This document shows, piece after piece, positions 18,007-26,910 of a stretch of 64,000 bases of DNA. This DNA is from Streptomyces shenzhenensis (GTDB lineage Bacteria > Actinomycetota > Actinomycetes > Streptomycetales > Streptomycetaceae). The notes beneath the pieces are model-generated. The model made no database searches. It had not been told where the DNA came from and saw nothing but the letters and a program-made list of their open reading frames with translations. The position numbers and the translations under genes were made by a program. Position 1 is the stretch's first letter. Each line of letters starts with the position of its first letter. The stretch covers positions 372,001-436,000 of the forward strand of contig NZ_JAJONF010000003.1 in assembly GCF_021462265.1 (NCBI RefSeq), given 5' to 3'.

Positions 18007-18708
18007 GTGTCGTCGTACCCGAAACGTACCGCCGTGCTCGCGTCCGCCGCCGCCCTGGCCGGATCGGCGGTGCTGCTCGCCGCCCCCGCGGCGCACGCCA
18101 CCGTGGTCAACGTCAACTACAAGTGCCAGACGCCGATCGGCCCGAAGAGCGCTGTCTCCCCGATCGACATCAAGGGCGTCAAGAGCGGCAGCGGCTACAA
18201 GATCACGATGTCCTGGCAGAAGGGCGTCTCCTCCAGCCCCGTCGAACTCGGCAAGGGCGCCGTGAACCCGAGCGCCGTCATCAAGGTGGGCGGCGCCGAC
18301 AGCGGCACCCTGAACGTCACCGGCGCCGCCAACCAGGCCGCGATTCCCGCCAACACCCCCATCAAGATCAACGACTTGAGCGGCACCTACACCCCGGAGA
18401 AGTCCGGCAAGGTGACGTTCACCGCGGGCACGCTCACCATCAAGGCGCTCGGTACGACGACCACCTGCACCCCCGCCAACAACCCCGGGCCGTCCCTGAC
18501 CTTGGACGTGACCGCGGCCGGCGGCGGGTCGGGCGGTTCCGGCTCGTCGTCGTCCGGCAGCACCAGCACCGACTCCGGAGGCACCCTCCCGAAGACCGGG
18601 CCCGAGGACTCGTTCGTCGCCCTCGGCACCCTCGGCGGCACCGTGCTGCTCGCGGGCGCGGCCGGCACGCTCTGGCTGACCCGGCGGAACCAGACCGTAC
18701 GCCGCTGA
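18007..18708 (+). CDS. Secreted surface protein with LPKTG sorting signal
   Basis: The protein has about 233 residues from GTG 18007; ATG 17992 would add five. It has a signal peptide (KRTAVLASAAALAGSAVLL, AAPAAHA) and one ~130-residue domain beginning CQTPIG and ending ALGTTTTCTP, with two Cys likely to form a disulfide. A Gly/Ser linker, the motif LPKTG at about residue 198, a hydrophobic segment and a basic tail follow, which is a complete sortase sorting signal. The same domain recurs in the gene at 20694. It heads a probable four-gene envelope operon (18007-22001). I do not recognise the domain. Confidence 0.85.
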   Translation: MSSYPKRTAVLASAAALAGSAVLLAAPAAHATVVNVNYKCQTPIGPKSAVSPIDIKGVKSGSGYKITMSWQKGVSSSPVELGKGAVNPSAVIKVGGADSGTLNVTGAANQAAIPANTPIKINDLSGTYTPEKSGKVTFTAGTLTIKALGTTTTCTPANNPGPSLTLDVTAAGGGSGGSGSSSSGSTSTDSGGTLPKTGPEDSFVALGTLGGTVLLAGAAGTLWLTRRNQTVRR

Positions 18709-18736
18709 CCTCCGGGTCCGACCGCTGGAGCCGCCC

Positions 18737-19612
18737 ATGCCGTCCGCCCAGTCCGCCGCCCGCGCAACCCGGTCCGCCGCCCGGGGCATCGGCCTCACCG
18801 CGCTGGTCCTGCTCGCCACCGCCCCGCGCGCGTCGGCCGCCGAGGGCTGGTCCCTCGCGCCCGCGGGCGGCGGCCGCCCCTCCTTCTACGCCGAGGGCGC
18901 CCCCGGGGCGGTCCTCCAGGACACCGTGTCGGTGACCAACCCCGGCGGGCACCCGGTCACGGTACGGCTGGCCGGCGCCGGCGTCCCCGTCGTCCTCGCC
19001 GAGCCGACGGTCCGGGTCCCCGCCCGCACCCGCGCCGACGTCCCCTTCACCATGACCGTCCCGGCCGGCGCGACCCCCGGCGACCGCCCCGCCGCCCTTG
19101 TCGCGAAGGACACCGACGGCCGTACCGCCACCGCCCGCATCCACCTGCGCGTCGGCGGCCCCGCCCTGTCCGCACTGACCGTCGAACACCTCGCCGTCCA
19201 CGGTGACCGCATCACGTACGAGCTGGTCAACCGGGGTACGACCGTACTCGCGCCGAGGCTGGCGGTGCGCGCCCACGGCCTCTTCGGCCGCGTCCTGCTG
19301 GACCGGGCACCGCGCACCCTCCCGGTCCGCCTCGCCCCGGGCACCCGCACCGAACTCAGCGAGCCCTGGCCCGGCCGCCCCGCCCTGGACGCGGTCGACG
19401 TCCGGCTGACGGCGACGGCGGCGGGCGGCGCCCACGACACGGCGGACACCGCGGCCCGGTTCGTGCCCTGGGGCGCGGTCGCGGGGGCCGGGGGCGCGCT
19501 GGCGGCGGGGGCCGCCGTGACGGCCGTACGACTGCGCGGGCGCCGGAGCCGTGGCGATCGCCCGGCCGAACCCCTGGCCGAGGAAGTCGAGTTGACAGGA
19601 GCAGCGAGGTGA
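18737..19612 (+). CDS. Secreted, membrane-anchored protein with NEW3/DUF916-like Ig domain
   Basis: The 291-residue protein has a signal peptide (GIGLTALVLLATAPRASA). An Ig-like stretch follows (GAVLQDTVSVTNPGGHPVTV, then RADVPFTMTVPAGATPGDRP), resembling NEW3 or DUF916 domains found beside sortase or WxL surface proteins. A transmembrane helix lies at about 245-265 (WGAVAGAGGALAAGAAVTAV), with a basic cytoplasmic tail after it. It starts 28 bases after the LPKTG gene and its stop overlaps the next start (GTGA). It is probably a membrane partner of the surface proteins. The family assignment is tentative. Confidence 0.72.
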   Translation: MPSAQSAARATRSAARGIGLTALVLLATAPRASAAEGWSLAPAGGGRPSFYAEGAPGAVLQDTVSVTNPGGHPVTVRLAGAGVPVVLAEPTVRVPARTRADVPFTMTVPAGATPGDRPAALVAKDTDGRTATARIHLRVGGPALSALTVEHLAVHGDRITYELVNRGTTVLAPRLAVRAHGLFGRVLLDRAPRTLPVRLAPGTRTELSEPWPGRPALDAVDVRLTATAAGGAHDTADTAARFVPWGAVAGAGGALAAGAAVTAVRLRGRRSRGDRPAEPLAEEVELTGAAR

Positions 19613-20697
19613 GAGTGCGTCCGGTCCCGGTACTGGCGGTACTGACGTCGCTGGCGGCGTTGTTCTCGCTGCTCCTCGTGCCCATGGCGGCGGCCGCCGA
19701 CGGGCCGGCCGTCAAGGTGGCCAAGTCCCAGGCGGGCACCGGTGGTTCGGTCACCGTCAGCGGCACCGGCTGGCGCCCGCACACCCTGCTGATGATGCTG
19801 ATCTGCGGCCAGGCCAGCCCGTCCCGGGGCGTGATCGGCGGTACCAACTCCTGTGCCAACGCCGACGGGCGGGCCGTCACCACCGACGCGGACGGCGCCT
19901 TCAGCAAGCAGCTCCCGGTCGCCGAACCGCCGGTCCCCTGCCCCTGCGTGGTGCACGTGGCCACCGTGACCGGCACCAGCGCCGACGCGGACGCCGCCTT
20001 CCAGGTCGCCGGACACCCCGTCAAGGCGCTGCCCGCCGAGTCCACCGGCGGCACGCTGTCGATGCTCACCGACACCCGCCTCGACGGCTCCTCCGGCCTG
20101 CTGACCTGGTTCGGCGCGCCCCCCACCCGCACCCTCGTCTTCACCATCGGCAACGCGGGATCGAGCACCCTCAAGGATCCGGTCTTCCAAGTCGGCACCG
20201 CACACGGCGTGTTCGCACCCCAGTGGGACGAGCAGCAGTGGCAGGGCACCCTCGCGCCCGGCAAGAAGGCCCAGGTCCAACTGCCCGTCGAACTCTCCGC
20301 CGGGGCGCACGGCGACTACACCGTCTCTCTCAAGTACGACGGCAAGGTCCTGGCCGAGGAGCCCTGGGGCGTCGGCCGTCCCTGGGGGGTGACCCTCTTC
20401 TGGATCCTGCTCGGCGTGGTCGTACCGGCGGCCGTCTTCCGCATCGGCATGGCGGTGGTGGACCGGGTACGGCCGCCCCGCGCCGGCGGCATCCGCCACC
20501 GGGGAATGCCCCGCCCGGTCCTCCGGGTGCCGCGTCTGCGCGCCGCGGAGCCCGCGCCCTCGACGACCGCCACCACCTCGACCCTGCCGTGGTTCACCCC
20601 GGGCTCAGATCCGGGCGCGACGGCCGGCCGGCTCTCCGCACCGCACGACGACAGCTCCACGAGTCCTCCGACTCCGACCACGAAAGGACCGACGTGA
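19609..20697 (+). CDS. Secreted protein with neocarzinostatin-like Ig domain and membrane anchor
   Basis: The 362-residue protein has a signal peptide (VLTSLAALFSLLLVPMAAAA). A first domain (VKVAKSQAGTGGSVTVSGTG, then a segment with paired Cys and DGRAVTTDADGAFSKQLPV) resembles neocarzinostatin-family Ig folds. A second beta-rich domain follows (TRTLVFTIGNAGSSTLKDPV). One transmembrane helix lies at about 262-285 (TLFWILLGVVVPAAVFRIGM), then a basic, Pro/Thr/Ser-rich cytoplasmic tail. It begins on a GTG overlapping the previous stop and ends overlapping the next start, so three of the four operon genes are coupled. Binding of an antibiotic chromophore should not be assumed. Confidence 0.75.
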   Translation: MRVRPVPVLAVLTSLAALFSLLLVPMAAAADGPAVKVAKSQAGTGGSVTVSGTGWRPHTLLMMLICGQASPSRGVIGGTNSCANADGRAVTTDADGAFSKQLPVAEPPVPCPCVVHVATVTGTSADADAAFQVAGHPVKALPAESTGGTLSMLTDTRLDGSSGLLTWFGAPPTRTLVFTIGNAGSSTLKDPVFQVGTAHGVFAPQWDEQQWQGTLAPGKKAQVQLPVELSAGAHGDYTVSLKYDGKVLAEEPWGVGRPWGVTLFWILLGVVVPAAVFRIGMAVVDRVRPPRAGGIRHRGMPRPVLRVPRLRAAEPAPSTTATTSTLPWFTPGSDPGATAGRLSAPHDDSSTSPPTPTTKGPT

Positions 20698-22001
20698 TCA
20701 TGCGAAGGAGAGTGACACCGGTACCGGCCAGAGCGGGCGCGGCGGCGGCCGCGCTGGTCCTCGCCGCGGCGGGCGCCCTGCTCGGCGCGGCGGCGGGGAC
20801 CGCCCAGGCGGCCGAGGTGTCGTACGCCACCCACTGCGTACCGCCCGCCGGGGTCGCCGACCCGATCGACGGGACCACCAAGGTCGCGATCACCGCGCCC
20901 GCCACGGCGAAGGTCGGCGACACCGTCGACATCACCTGGAAGTTCGTGCAGGCGGCTTCCAAGAACCCGGACATCATCGACCTGCCCGCGAACACGGTCC
21001 AGCCGTCCGGCACGCTGAAGGCGGCCGGCGCCCAGACCGCCGGCATCGCCATGCAGGGGCCGCGCGAGAACCCGGCGATCCCCAAGGGCGGCGACATGGT
21101 GCTGTCCGACATGACGGGCACGCTGAAGCTGACGTCGCCCGGCGAGGTGACGCTCACGCCGGACGCGTACACGGTCAACGCCTTCTCGACGGACACCGTG
21201 TGCACGCCGAAGGGGACGGTCCCGAAGGCGGCGACGATCGAAGTCACCGGCAGCGGTTCGAGCGCGTCGGCGAGCCCGTCGGACAGCACATCGGCCTCGC
21301 CGTCGCCCTCCGGCTCCACGTCGGCGTCGGCCTCCGCGTCCGCCTCGGCTTCCCCCTCCGACGGCACGGGCAGCGGCCAGACCGACTTCACGGGCAAGGA
21401 GGTCGAGGTCCCCTACGCCTGCAAGACCCCCATCGGCGACAAGAACGCCACCTCGCCGGTGCAGATCAACGCCAAGAAGGACGGCGGGAGTTTCGATCTC
21501 ACCGTGCAGTTCAAGAAGTCGGTGATGGACAGCCCCGCCGACATCCCGGCCGACTCGGTGAAACCGTCGATGGAGGTGGTCCTGGGCGGCTCCGACAAGG
21601 GCACGGTCCATGTGGAGGGCCCGACCAACTCCTCCGCGATCAAGTCCGGTGACCCGATCGAGATTCCCGACCTGACCGGTACCTACAAGCCGGGGGCGAG
21701 CGGTACGTCGACCCTGTCCCCGGGCGTCCTGACGGTCAAGGCGCTCGGTACGACGACCACGTGCACACCGACGAAGAGCGAGGTCTCCCTGACGCTGGAC
21801 ACGACCGAGCAGGCGAGCGGGGCGTCGGGTTCGTCGACCTCGGGCGGTTCGCCGAGCGGTTCGGGCAGCGGCAGCGGTGGCCTGGCGCAGACCGGTGACA
21901 ACAGCAACGGCGCGCTGAAGGCGCTGGGCCTGGTGGCGGGCACCGCGATCCTCCTGGGCGGCGCCGTGTTCACCTTCATGCCTCGGAGGAGGACGAGGTG
22001 A
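20694..22001 (+). CDS. Large surface protein with LAQTG sorting signal and duplicated domain
   Basis: The 435-residue protein starts at GTG 20694, overlapping the previous stop, with AAAGGA 5 bases before it; ATG 20700 is possible. It has a signal peptide, a first domain at about 38-185 and a Ser/Ala-rich linker. A second domain runs from CKTPIG to ALGTTTTCTP and is clearly homologous to the domain of the 18007 gene. A Gly/Ser linker leads to LAQTG, a hydrophobic helix and RRRTR. LAXTG is the motif used by class E sortases of Streptomyces, so this protein is probably wall-attached. The first domain looks like a diverged copy of the same fold. No sortase gene is in the window. Confidence 0.87.
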   Translation: MIMRRRVTPVPARAGAAAAALVLAAAGALLGAAAGTAQAAEVSYATHCVPPAGVADPIDGTTKVAITAPATAKVGDTVDITWKFVQAASKNPDIIDLPANTVQPSGTLKAAGAQTAGIAMQGPRENPAIPKGGDMVLSDMTGTLKLTSPGEVTLTPDAYTVNAFSTDTVCTPKGTVPKAATIEVTGSGSSASASPSDSTSASPSPSGSTSASASASASASPSDGTGSGQTDFTGKEVEVPYACKTPIGDKNATSPVQINAKKDGGSFDLTVQFKKSVMDSPADIPADSVKPSMEVVLGGSDKGTVHVEGPTNSSAIKSGDPIEIPDLTGTYKPGASGTSTLSPGVLTVKALGTTTTCTPTKSEVSLTLDTTEQASGASGSSTSGGSPSGSGSGSGGLAQTGDNSNGALKALGLVAGTAILLGGAVFTFMPRRRTR

Positions 22002-22012
22002 CGTCCCTGCTT

Positions 22013-22070
22013 TCAGGGGCGCGGGGCCGTATCTGAGGTGCGGCTCCGCCGCGTGGGCGCGACCGGCCGC
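22013..22070 (+). repeat. Intergenic interspersed repeat, copy 2
   Basis: A plus-orientation copy with GGGGCGCGGGGCCGTATC, then GTGCGGCTCCGCCGC, then GGGCGCGACCGGCC. It lies directly after the LAQTG gene. Confidence 0.6.
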
Positions 22071-22094
22071 ATCCGGCGGACAGCCGAAGACGCA

Positions 22095-22132
22095 GGAGGG
22101 CCACCCCATTCACCAGAATGCGGTGGCCCTCC
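22095..22132. terminator. Bidirectional hairpin terminator
   Basis: Perfect 11-base arms ggagggccacc (22095-22105) and ggtggccctcc (22122-22132) surround a 16-base loop between the convergent surface operon and peptide transporter gene. Confidence 0.65.
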
Positions 22133-22142
22133 GTCGAAGACG

Positions 22143-23639
22143 TCAGTGAACGTCTCCCATGAGCTCCCGGACCTTCTTCCGGTACACCCACACAGCCGCA
22201 CCGGCGAGCACCGCCAGCGCCGCCTGGAACGCCACGATCCCCGTCTTGTTCAGGTCGACGCCCGCGATGGACAGCAGACCGGTCGTCGCGTCACCCGCGG
22301 TGACCGCCAGGAACCACACACCCATCATCTGGGACGCGTACTTCGCCGGCGCCATCTTGGTCGTCACGGACAGACCGACCGGGGACAGCATCAGCTCACC
22401 CACGGTCTGCACGAAGTAGATCCCGACCAGCCACATCGCCGCGGCCTTGTGCCCACCCTCGGCGATCGACAGCGGCGCGAGGAACAGGAAGAACGACGCG
22501 CCGATCAGCACCAGGCCGCCGGCGAACTTCACGGCCGTGCTCGGCTCCTTGCCGCGCCGGGCCATCGCCAGCCACGCCCAGGCGAAGACCGGCGCGAACG
22601 CCATGATCATGACCGGGTTGACGGACTGGTACCAGGAGACCGGGAAGTTCCAGCCGAAGACGGTGTTCCTGGCGGACGCGTCGGCGAACAGGGAGACGGT
22701 CGAGCCACCCTGGTCGTAGATCATCCAGAAGACCGCGGCGGCCACGAAGAACCAGATGTACGCGCTCATCTTGGACTGCTCCGCGCGGTCCAGGTCCTTG
22801 TCCCGCTTGATGCGGGCGATGACGACGACCGGGATCAGCAGACCGGCGACGGTGATCGGCACCAGCAGCCAGTTCAGCGTGTAGACGCCGGAGACACCGA
22901 CGACGACGTAGAAGACCGCGGCGACGGCGGCCCAGAAGCCGGCCTTCGTCAGCGTCGCCTTCTTCTCCGCGGCGGACAGCGGGGTCGGGACGATGTCCGA
23001 GCGCGAGCTCAGGTGGCGGGTGCCGAGCAGGAACTGGGCGAGACCCAGCGCCATGCCGACCGCGGCCAGCGCGAAGCCCAGGTGCCAGTTGTAGTTCTCG
23101 CCGACCGTGCCGATGACCAGCGGCGCGGCGAACGCGCCCAGGTTGATGCCGATGTAGAAGAGCGTGAAGCCACCGTCACGGCGCGGGTCGTCCGGGCCGT
23201 CGTACAGGTGGCCGACCATCGTGGAGATGTTGGCCTTCAGCAGACCGGAACCGACCGCGACCAGGCCGAGGCCGGCGAAGAAGGTGCCGGCGCTGGGCAG
23301 CGCCAGCGTCAGGTGGCCGAGCATGATGACCGTGCCCGCGACGGCGACCGTCCTGCGGGGGCCGAGGACCCGGTCGGCGAACCAGCCGCCCGGCAGGGCG
23401 AGCAGGTACACGAGCGACAGGTACACCGAGTAGATCGCCGTCGCCGCGGCCGCGCTCATGTGCAGGCCGCCGGGAGCGACCAGGTACAGCGGGAGCAGGG
23501 CCTTCATGCCGTAGTAGGAGAATCGCTCCCACATCTCGGTCATGAAGAGGGTGGCCAGTCCGCGGGGGTGGCCGAAGAAGGTCTTCCCGGTACCGGGGGT
23601 GCCCGGTCGGACCGAGTCCTTCGTCAGGCTGGACGCCAT
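22143..23639 (-). CDS. POT/PTR2-family proton-coupled peptide transporter
   Basis: The 498-residue transporter has about 12-14 membrane segments. POT signatures are present: MTEMWERFSYYGMKALLPLYL near the N-terminus (ExxERF), PGGWFADRVLGPRRTV and FYIGINLGAFAAPLVIGTVG. It takes up di- and tripeptides with protons at the cell membrane. The start is the ATG at 23639 with AAGGA upstream; an open frame runs further up to 23930 but has no such site. The gene stands alone on the minus strand and is divergent from the two-component system, about 490 bases away. Confidence 0.95.
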   Translation of the reverse strand: MASSLTKDSVRPGTPGTGKTFFGHPRGLATLFMTEMWERFSYYGMKALLPLYLVAPGGLHMSAAAATAIYSVYLSLVYLLALPGGWFADRVLGPRRTVAVAGTVIMLGHLTLALPSAGTFFAGLGLVAVGSGLLKANISTMVGHLYDGPDDPRRDGGFTLFYIGINLGAFAAPLVIGTVGENYNWHLGFALAAVGMALGLAQFLLGTRHLSSRSDIVPTPLSAAEKKATLTKAGFWAAVAAVFYVVVGVSGVYTLNWLLVPITVAGLLIPVVVIARIKRDKDLDRAEQSKMSAYIWFFVAAAVFWMIYDQGGSTVSLFADASARNTVFGWNFPVSWYQSVNPVMIMAFAPVFAWAWLAMARRGKEPSTAVKFAGGLVLIGASFFLFLAPLSIAEGGHKAAAMWLVGIYFVQTVGELMLSPVGLSVTTKMAPAKYASQMMGVWFLAVTAGDATTGLLSIAGVDLNKTGIVAFQAALAVLAGAAVWVYRKKVRELMGDVH

Positions 23640-24127
23640 GGTCGTTCCTTGCTGTCGGAGCGCGCGGTGGGGCTTTGCGCGCCCGTGGGGGGAGCGGCCG
23701 GCACCGGCGCGTCCACCCATCCACCCCACGCCCACGGGGATTCCGCTCCGGATCGCGGAGCGGTGGAGGGCGACCACCGGGATCCACGCCCCGTGACGCT
23801 GCGTCGCGTCCGGAGCCCGGCCAGAGGTCGTTCCTTTCAAAGCTGGCAGGCCAGCCCGCACACAAAAGAGACCTTCAGTGTCGCGATGCCCACCAAAGGT
23901 CCCCGGGTGTACTACAGGCGTGCACATCACTCTACGTCATGACACTGCCTGATATGGAAGGACTTGAGACACGGATCACAGGTGTCGGGGGAACCGCACG
24001 CTGGATTCGAAGGTCTGTCCTCCGGTCTCACCCTTCGCTCGCAGGTTCGCACCACTGTGCCCCAAGGTAAGAATCCGGCGTGCCGATCACACCCCAGCAC
24101 TGCGCGTAATCGGACTACCATCACCTC
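23640..24127. other. Divergent intergenic region, peptide transporter / response regulator
   Basis: This 488-base gap must hold the transporter leader and the response-regulator promoter. On the minus strand TAGAGT near 23930 is a possible -10 hexamer without a good -35 partner. A small inverted repeat gacac/gtgtc lies near 23970-23985. No gene is supported. Confidence 0.35.
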
Positions 24128-24805
24128 ATGACCCGTGTACTGCTCGCCGAGGACGACGCGTCCATCTCGGAGCCGCTGGCCCGCGCACTGCGCCGGGAAG
24201 GTTACGAGGTCGAGGTGCGCGAGGACGGACCCACCGCGCTCGACGCCGGAATGCAGGGCGGCGTCGATCTGGTCGTGCTGGACCTCGGGCTGCCCGGCAT
24301 GGACGGCCTGGAGGTGGCTCGTCGGCTGCGTGCCGAGGGCCACGCCGTGCCGATCCTCATCCTGACCGCGCGGGCCGACGAGGTGGACACCGTCGTCGGC
24401 CTGGACGCGGGCGCCGACGACTACGTGACCAAGCCGTTCCGCCTCGCCGAACTGCTCGCCCGGGTGCGGGCGCTGCTGCGGCGCGGTGCCGCCGAGCCGG
24501 CGCAGCCGCCGGCCACGCACGGGGTACGGATCGACGTCGAGTCGCACCGGGCGTGGATGGGCGACGAGGAACTCCAGCTCACGGCGAAGGAATTCGATCT
24601 GCTGCGGGTGCTGGTGCGGGACGCCGGGCGGGTCGTCACGCGGGACCAGCTGATGCGGGAGGTCTGGGACACGACCTGGTGGTCGTCGACCAAGACGCTC
24701 GACATGCACATCTCGTGGCTGCGCAAGAAGCTCGGCGACGACGCGGCGAACCCCCGGTACATCGCTACCGTGCGTGGTGTCGGGTTCCGGTTCGAGAAGA
24801 GCTGA
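24128..24805 (+). CDS. OmpR-family response regulator
   Basis: The 225-residue regulator has an N-terminal receiver domain with acidic pocket EDD (8-10), phosphoacceptor Asp52 (VLDLGLPGMDG), Thr80 and Lys102. A C-terminal winged helix follows (LTAKEFDLLRVLVRDAGRVV, then TRDQLMREVW and YIATVRGVGFRFE). The kinase gene follows after 118 bases that hold an interspersed repeat, so the pair may be one transcript. The regulon is unknown. The nearest candidate target by position is the divergent peptide transporter gene. Confidence 0.95.
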   Translation: MTRVLLAEDDASISEPLARALRREGYEVEVREDGPTALDAGMQGGVDLVVLDLGLPGMDGLEVARRLRAEGHAVPILILTARADEVDTVVGLDAGADDYVTKPFRLAELLARVRALLRRGAAEPAQPPATHGVRIDVESHRAWMGDEELQLTAKEFDLLRVLVRDAGRVVTRDQLMREVWDTTWWSSTKTLDMHISWLRKKLGDDAANPRYIATVRGVGFRFEKS

Positions 24806-24842
24806 GTGCGATTCGCCGTGGGTGGTACGGGCAAGTGCGCGA

Positions 24843-24920
24843 CTGACCGTCGTGGTGGGCTGATCGCGCCCGCGCGGCGGCGCCGCACATGTCCGCGCCC
24901 CGCGCCTCCGAAGGGGCGCT
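24843..24920 (-). repeat. Intergenic interspersed repeat, copy 3
   Basis: A minus-orientation copy (ggctgatcgcgcc, then gcggcggcgccgcacat, then cgcgccccgcgcc) fills most of the gap between the response regulator and its kinase. Confidence 0.6.
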
Positions 24921-24923
24921 GAC

Positions 24924-26195
24924 GTGCGTCGTCGTCTGATCCAGTCCACCCTCGCCGTCGTACTGGTCGTCATCGCCGTCTTCGGCGTCTCTCTCGTCAT
25001 CGTCGAATCACGGACCATCAGCAACAGCGCCCAGGAACGCGTCGACTCCGAGGCGCTCCGCCTCGCCAGCATCGTGGACAGCCGGATCCTCGGGGACGAG
25101 GACATCACCGCCGAGATACTGCGCAGCCAGGTCGGCAAGGACCAGTACGCCGTCATCCGGATGCCGGGCAAGGTGCCGATCGAGCTGGGTGTGAAGCCCG
25201 AGGGCGATGTCATCCACTACACGGCCGACGGTGAGGAAGGCGAGACGGTCACCGTTCAGGAGCCGCGGTCGACCGTGACCCGGGAGGTCGGCCGTACGCT
25301 GCTGATCATCGGTGCCGTCGCGCTGCTCGCCGTGATCGCCGCCGTGCTGCTCGCCATCCGGCAGGCCAACCGGCTGGCCTCCCCGCTGACCGACCTCGCG
25401 GAGACCGCGGAGCGGCTCGGCTCGGGCGACCCGCGGCCCCGGCACAAGCGGTACGGCGTCCCGGAGCTGGACCGGGTCGCCGATGTGCTGGACTCCTCCG
25501 CCGAGCGGATCGGGCGGATGCTCACCGCCGAGCGGCGGCTGGCCGCCGACGCCTCCCACCAGCTGCGCACGCCCCTGACCGCGCTGTCCATGCGGCTTGA
25601 GGAGATCACCCTCACCGACGATCCGGACATCGTGAAGGAGGAGGCGAACGTGGCGCTGACGCAGGTGGAGCGGCTGACGGACGTCGTCGAGCGGCTGCTG
25701 ACGAACTCCAGGGACCCGCGCACCGGCTCCGCCGTCTCCTTCGACCTGGACGAGGTCATCCAGCAGCAGCTCGCCGAGTGGCGGCCCGCCTACCGCAGTG
25801 CGGGCCGGGCGATCGTCAGCTCCGGCAAACGGCATCTGCGGGCGGTCGGCACGCCGGGCGCGGTGGCGCAGGTGCTGGCCGCGCTGATCGAGAACTCCCT
25901 GATGCACGGGGGCGGCACGGTCGCTCTGCGCACCAGGGTGACCGGCAACCAGGCGGTGGTCGAGGTGACCGACGAGGGCGCCGGGGTCCCCGCCGACCTG
26001 GGCAACCGCATCTTCGAGCGGACCATCAGCGGCCGTAACTCCACCGGGATCGGGCTGGCCGTCGCGCGTGATCTCGCGGAGGCCGACGGGGGCCGCCTGG
26101 AGCTGCTCCAGGCCCAGCCGCCGGTGTTCGGCCTGTTCCTGTCCCGCACCCCGCCACCGCACAAGCCGGACGACGACCGGCCCACGGTCCGCTAG
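24924..26195 (+). CDS. Sensor histidine kinase
   Basis: The 423-residue kinase has transmembrane helices at about 8-28 and 125-145 with a ~95-residue extracellular sensor between them, then a HAMP domain (RQANRLASPLTDLAETAERL). The dimerisation/phosphoacceptor segment has His212 in ASHQLRTPLTAL, and the ATPase domain has N box ALIENSLMHGG, DEGAGVP and GIGLAVARDL. It should phosphorylate the adjacent OmpR-type regulator. The start is GTG at 24924, four bases after the interspersed repeat. The sensor region has no recognised domain. Confidence 0.94.
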   Translation: MRRRLIQSTLAVVLVVIAVFGVSLVIVESRTISNSAQERVDSEALRLASIVDSRILGDEDITAEILRSQVGKDQYAVIRMPGKVPIELGVKPEGDVIHYTADGEEGETVTVQEPRSTVTREVGRTLLIIGAVALLAVIAAVLLAIRQANRLASPLTDLAETAERLGSGDPRPRHKRYGVPELDRVADVLDSSAERIGRMLTAERRLAADASHQLRTPLTALSMRLEEITLTDDPDIVKEEANVALTQVERLTDVVERLLTNSRDPRTGSAVSFDLDEVIQQQLAEWRPAYRSAGRAIVSSGKRHLRAVGTPGAVAQVLAALIENSLMHGGGTVALRTRVTGNQAVVEVTDEGAGVPADLGNRIFERTISGRNSTGIGLAVARDLAEADGGRLELLQAQPPVFGLFLSRTPPPHKPDDDRPTVR

Positions 26196-26390
26196 GACCT
26201 GTTGCGAAAGTGGCGTCGTCGCCCGAAGCGCGGCCGCGCGGCGTCCGGTGCGCGCTCTGGGGGTCCCCGGCCGAAGGCTGGGGGAGTGCCGTCCGGAGGC
26301 CCTCGTACTGGGCGGACTCGGGCTTTCGCGCGGTGCGGCGAGAGGGCGTGCCGCGCGTCGCGCGGCAGACGGCACTTTCGCGGCAGGCCC
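26196..26390. mobile_element. MITE-like element with imperfect terminal inverted repeats
   Basis: The left end gacctgttgcgaaagtggcg (from 26196) and the right end, read backwards as gggcctgccgcgaaagtgcc (from 26390), are imperfect inverted repeats. Further inward pairing is GC-rich (gcgcggccgcgcggc with gccgcgcgtcgcgcggc). An interspersed palindrome (26257-26286) lies inside. There is no coding capacity. It sits between the convergent kinase and GtrA genes and starts directly after the kinase stop. Confidence 0.45.
26257..26286. repeat. Interspersed palindromic repeat, intergenic copy
   Basis: ctgggggtccccggccgaag followed by gctgggggag is the same family as the copies translated at 11494-11533 and 58871-58908, here nested in the MITE-like element. 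Confidence 0.5.
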
Positions 26391-26406
26391 TGGGACCCGG
26401 CGCGCC

Positions 26407-26910
26407 CTAAAGCACCCGCTGCCTGGGCTTCTCGGTGTCGACGGCCCGCTCCAGGAGGGCCTCCGCGTCCGCGACCGTCTCACGGGCCGGCAGCGTCTTG
26501 AACACCCACGTGCGGTACGACCAGAAGCGGAACAGTGTCGCCACGCCGATGCCGACGAACTTGAAGACGTTGCTCTGCAGCGGGCTGTCCCAGCCGAAGC
26601 CGTAGGTGGCCAGGTACAGCAGACCGTTCTCGATCACCAGGCCGACGGCGCTGAACAGCAGGAACAGGGTGAGTTCCTTGGTGCGGCCGTGCTTGTCGCG
26701 GTCCCGGTACGTCCAGTAACGGAAGCCCAGGTAGTTGAAGACGATGGCGACGACCGTCGCTATGACGCTCGCCCGCACCACCGGCAGGTCCGTGACGTGC
26801 CGGACCAGGTTGAAGACGCCCAGATTGACGAGAATGCCGGCACCGCCGACCGCGCCGAATTTGGCGACCTCGCGTACGAGCCGTTGCAGCCCCGAGGAAC
26901 GACGTTCCAT
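26407..26910 (-). CDS. GtrA-family membrane protein
   Basis: The 167-residue protein has four hydrophobic segments in the GtrA arrangement: VAKFGAVGGAGILVNLGVFN, ASVIATVVAIVFNYLGFRYW, TLFLLFSAVGLVIENGLLYL and FKFVGIGVATLFRFWSYRTW. GtrA proteins are thought to move polyprenyl-linked sugars across the membrane or help do so in wall glycan synthesis. The start chosen is the ATG at 26910, where the family similarity begins; the longer open frame up to 27231 covers the purK promoter. It is divergent from purK. Confidence 0.92.
   Translation of the reverse strand: MERRSSGLQRLVREVAKFGAVGGAGILVNLGVFNLVRHVTDLPVVRASVIATVVAIVFNYLGFRYWTYRDRDKHGRTKELTLFLLFSAVGLVIENGLLYLATYGFGWDSPLQSNVFKFVGIGVATLFRFWSYRTWVFKTLPARETVADAEALLERAVDTEKPRQRVL

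Noticed and set aside
19609..20697. Annotation as an enediyne antibiotic apoprotein
   Set aside because: The fold resembles neocarzinostatin, but the protein has a membrane anchor and lies in a surface-protein operon without enediyne genes.
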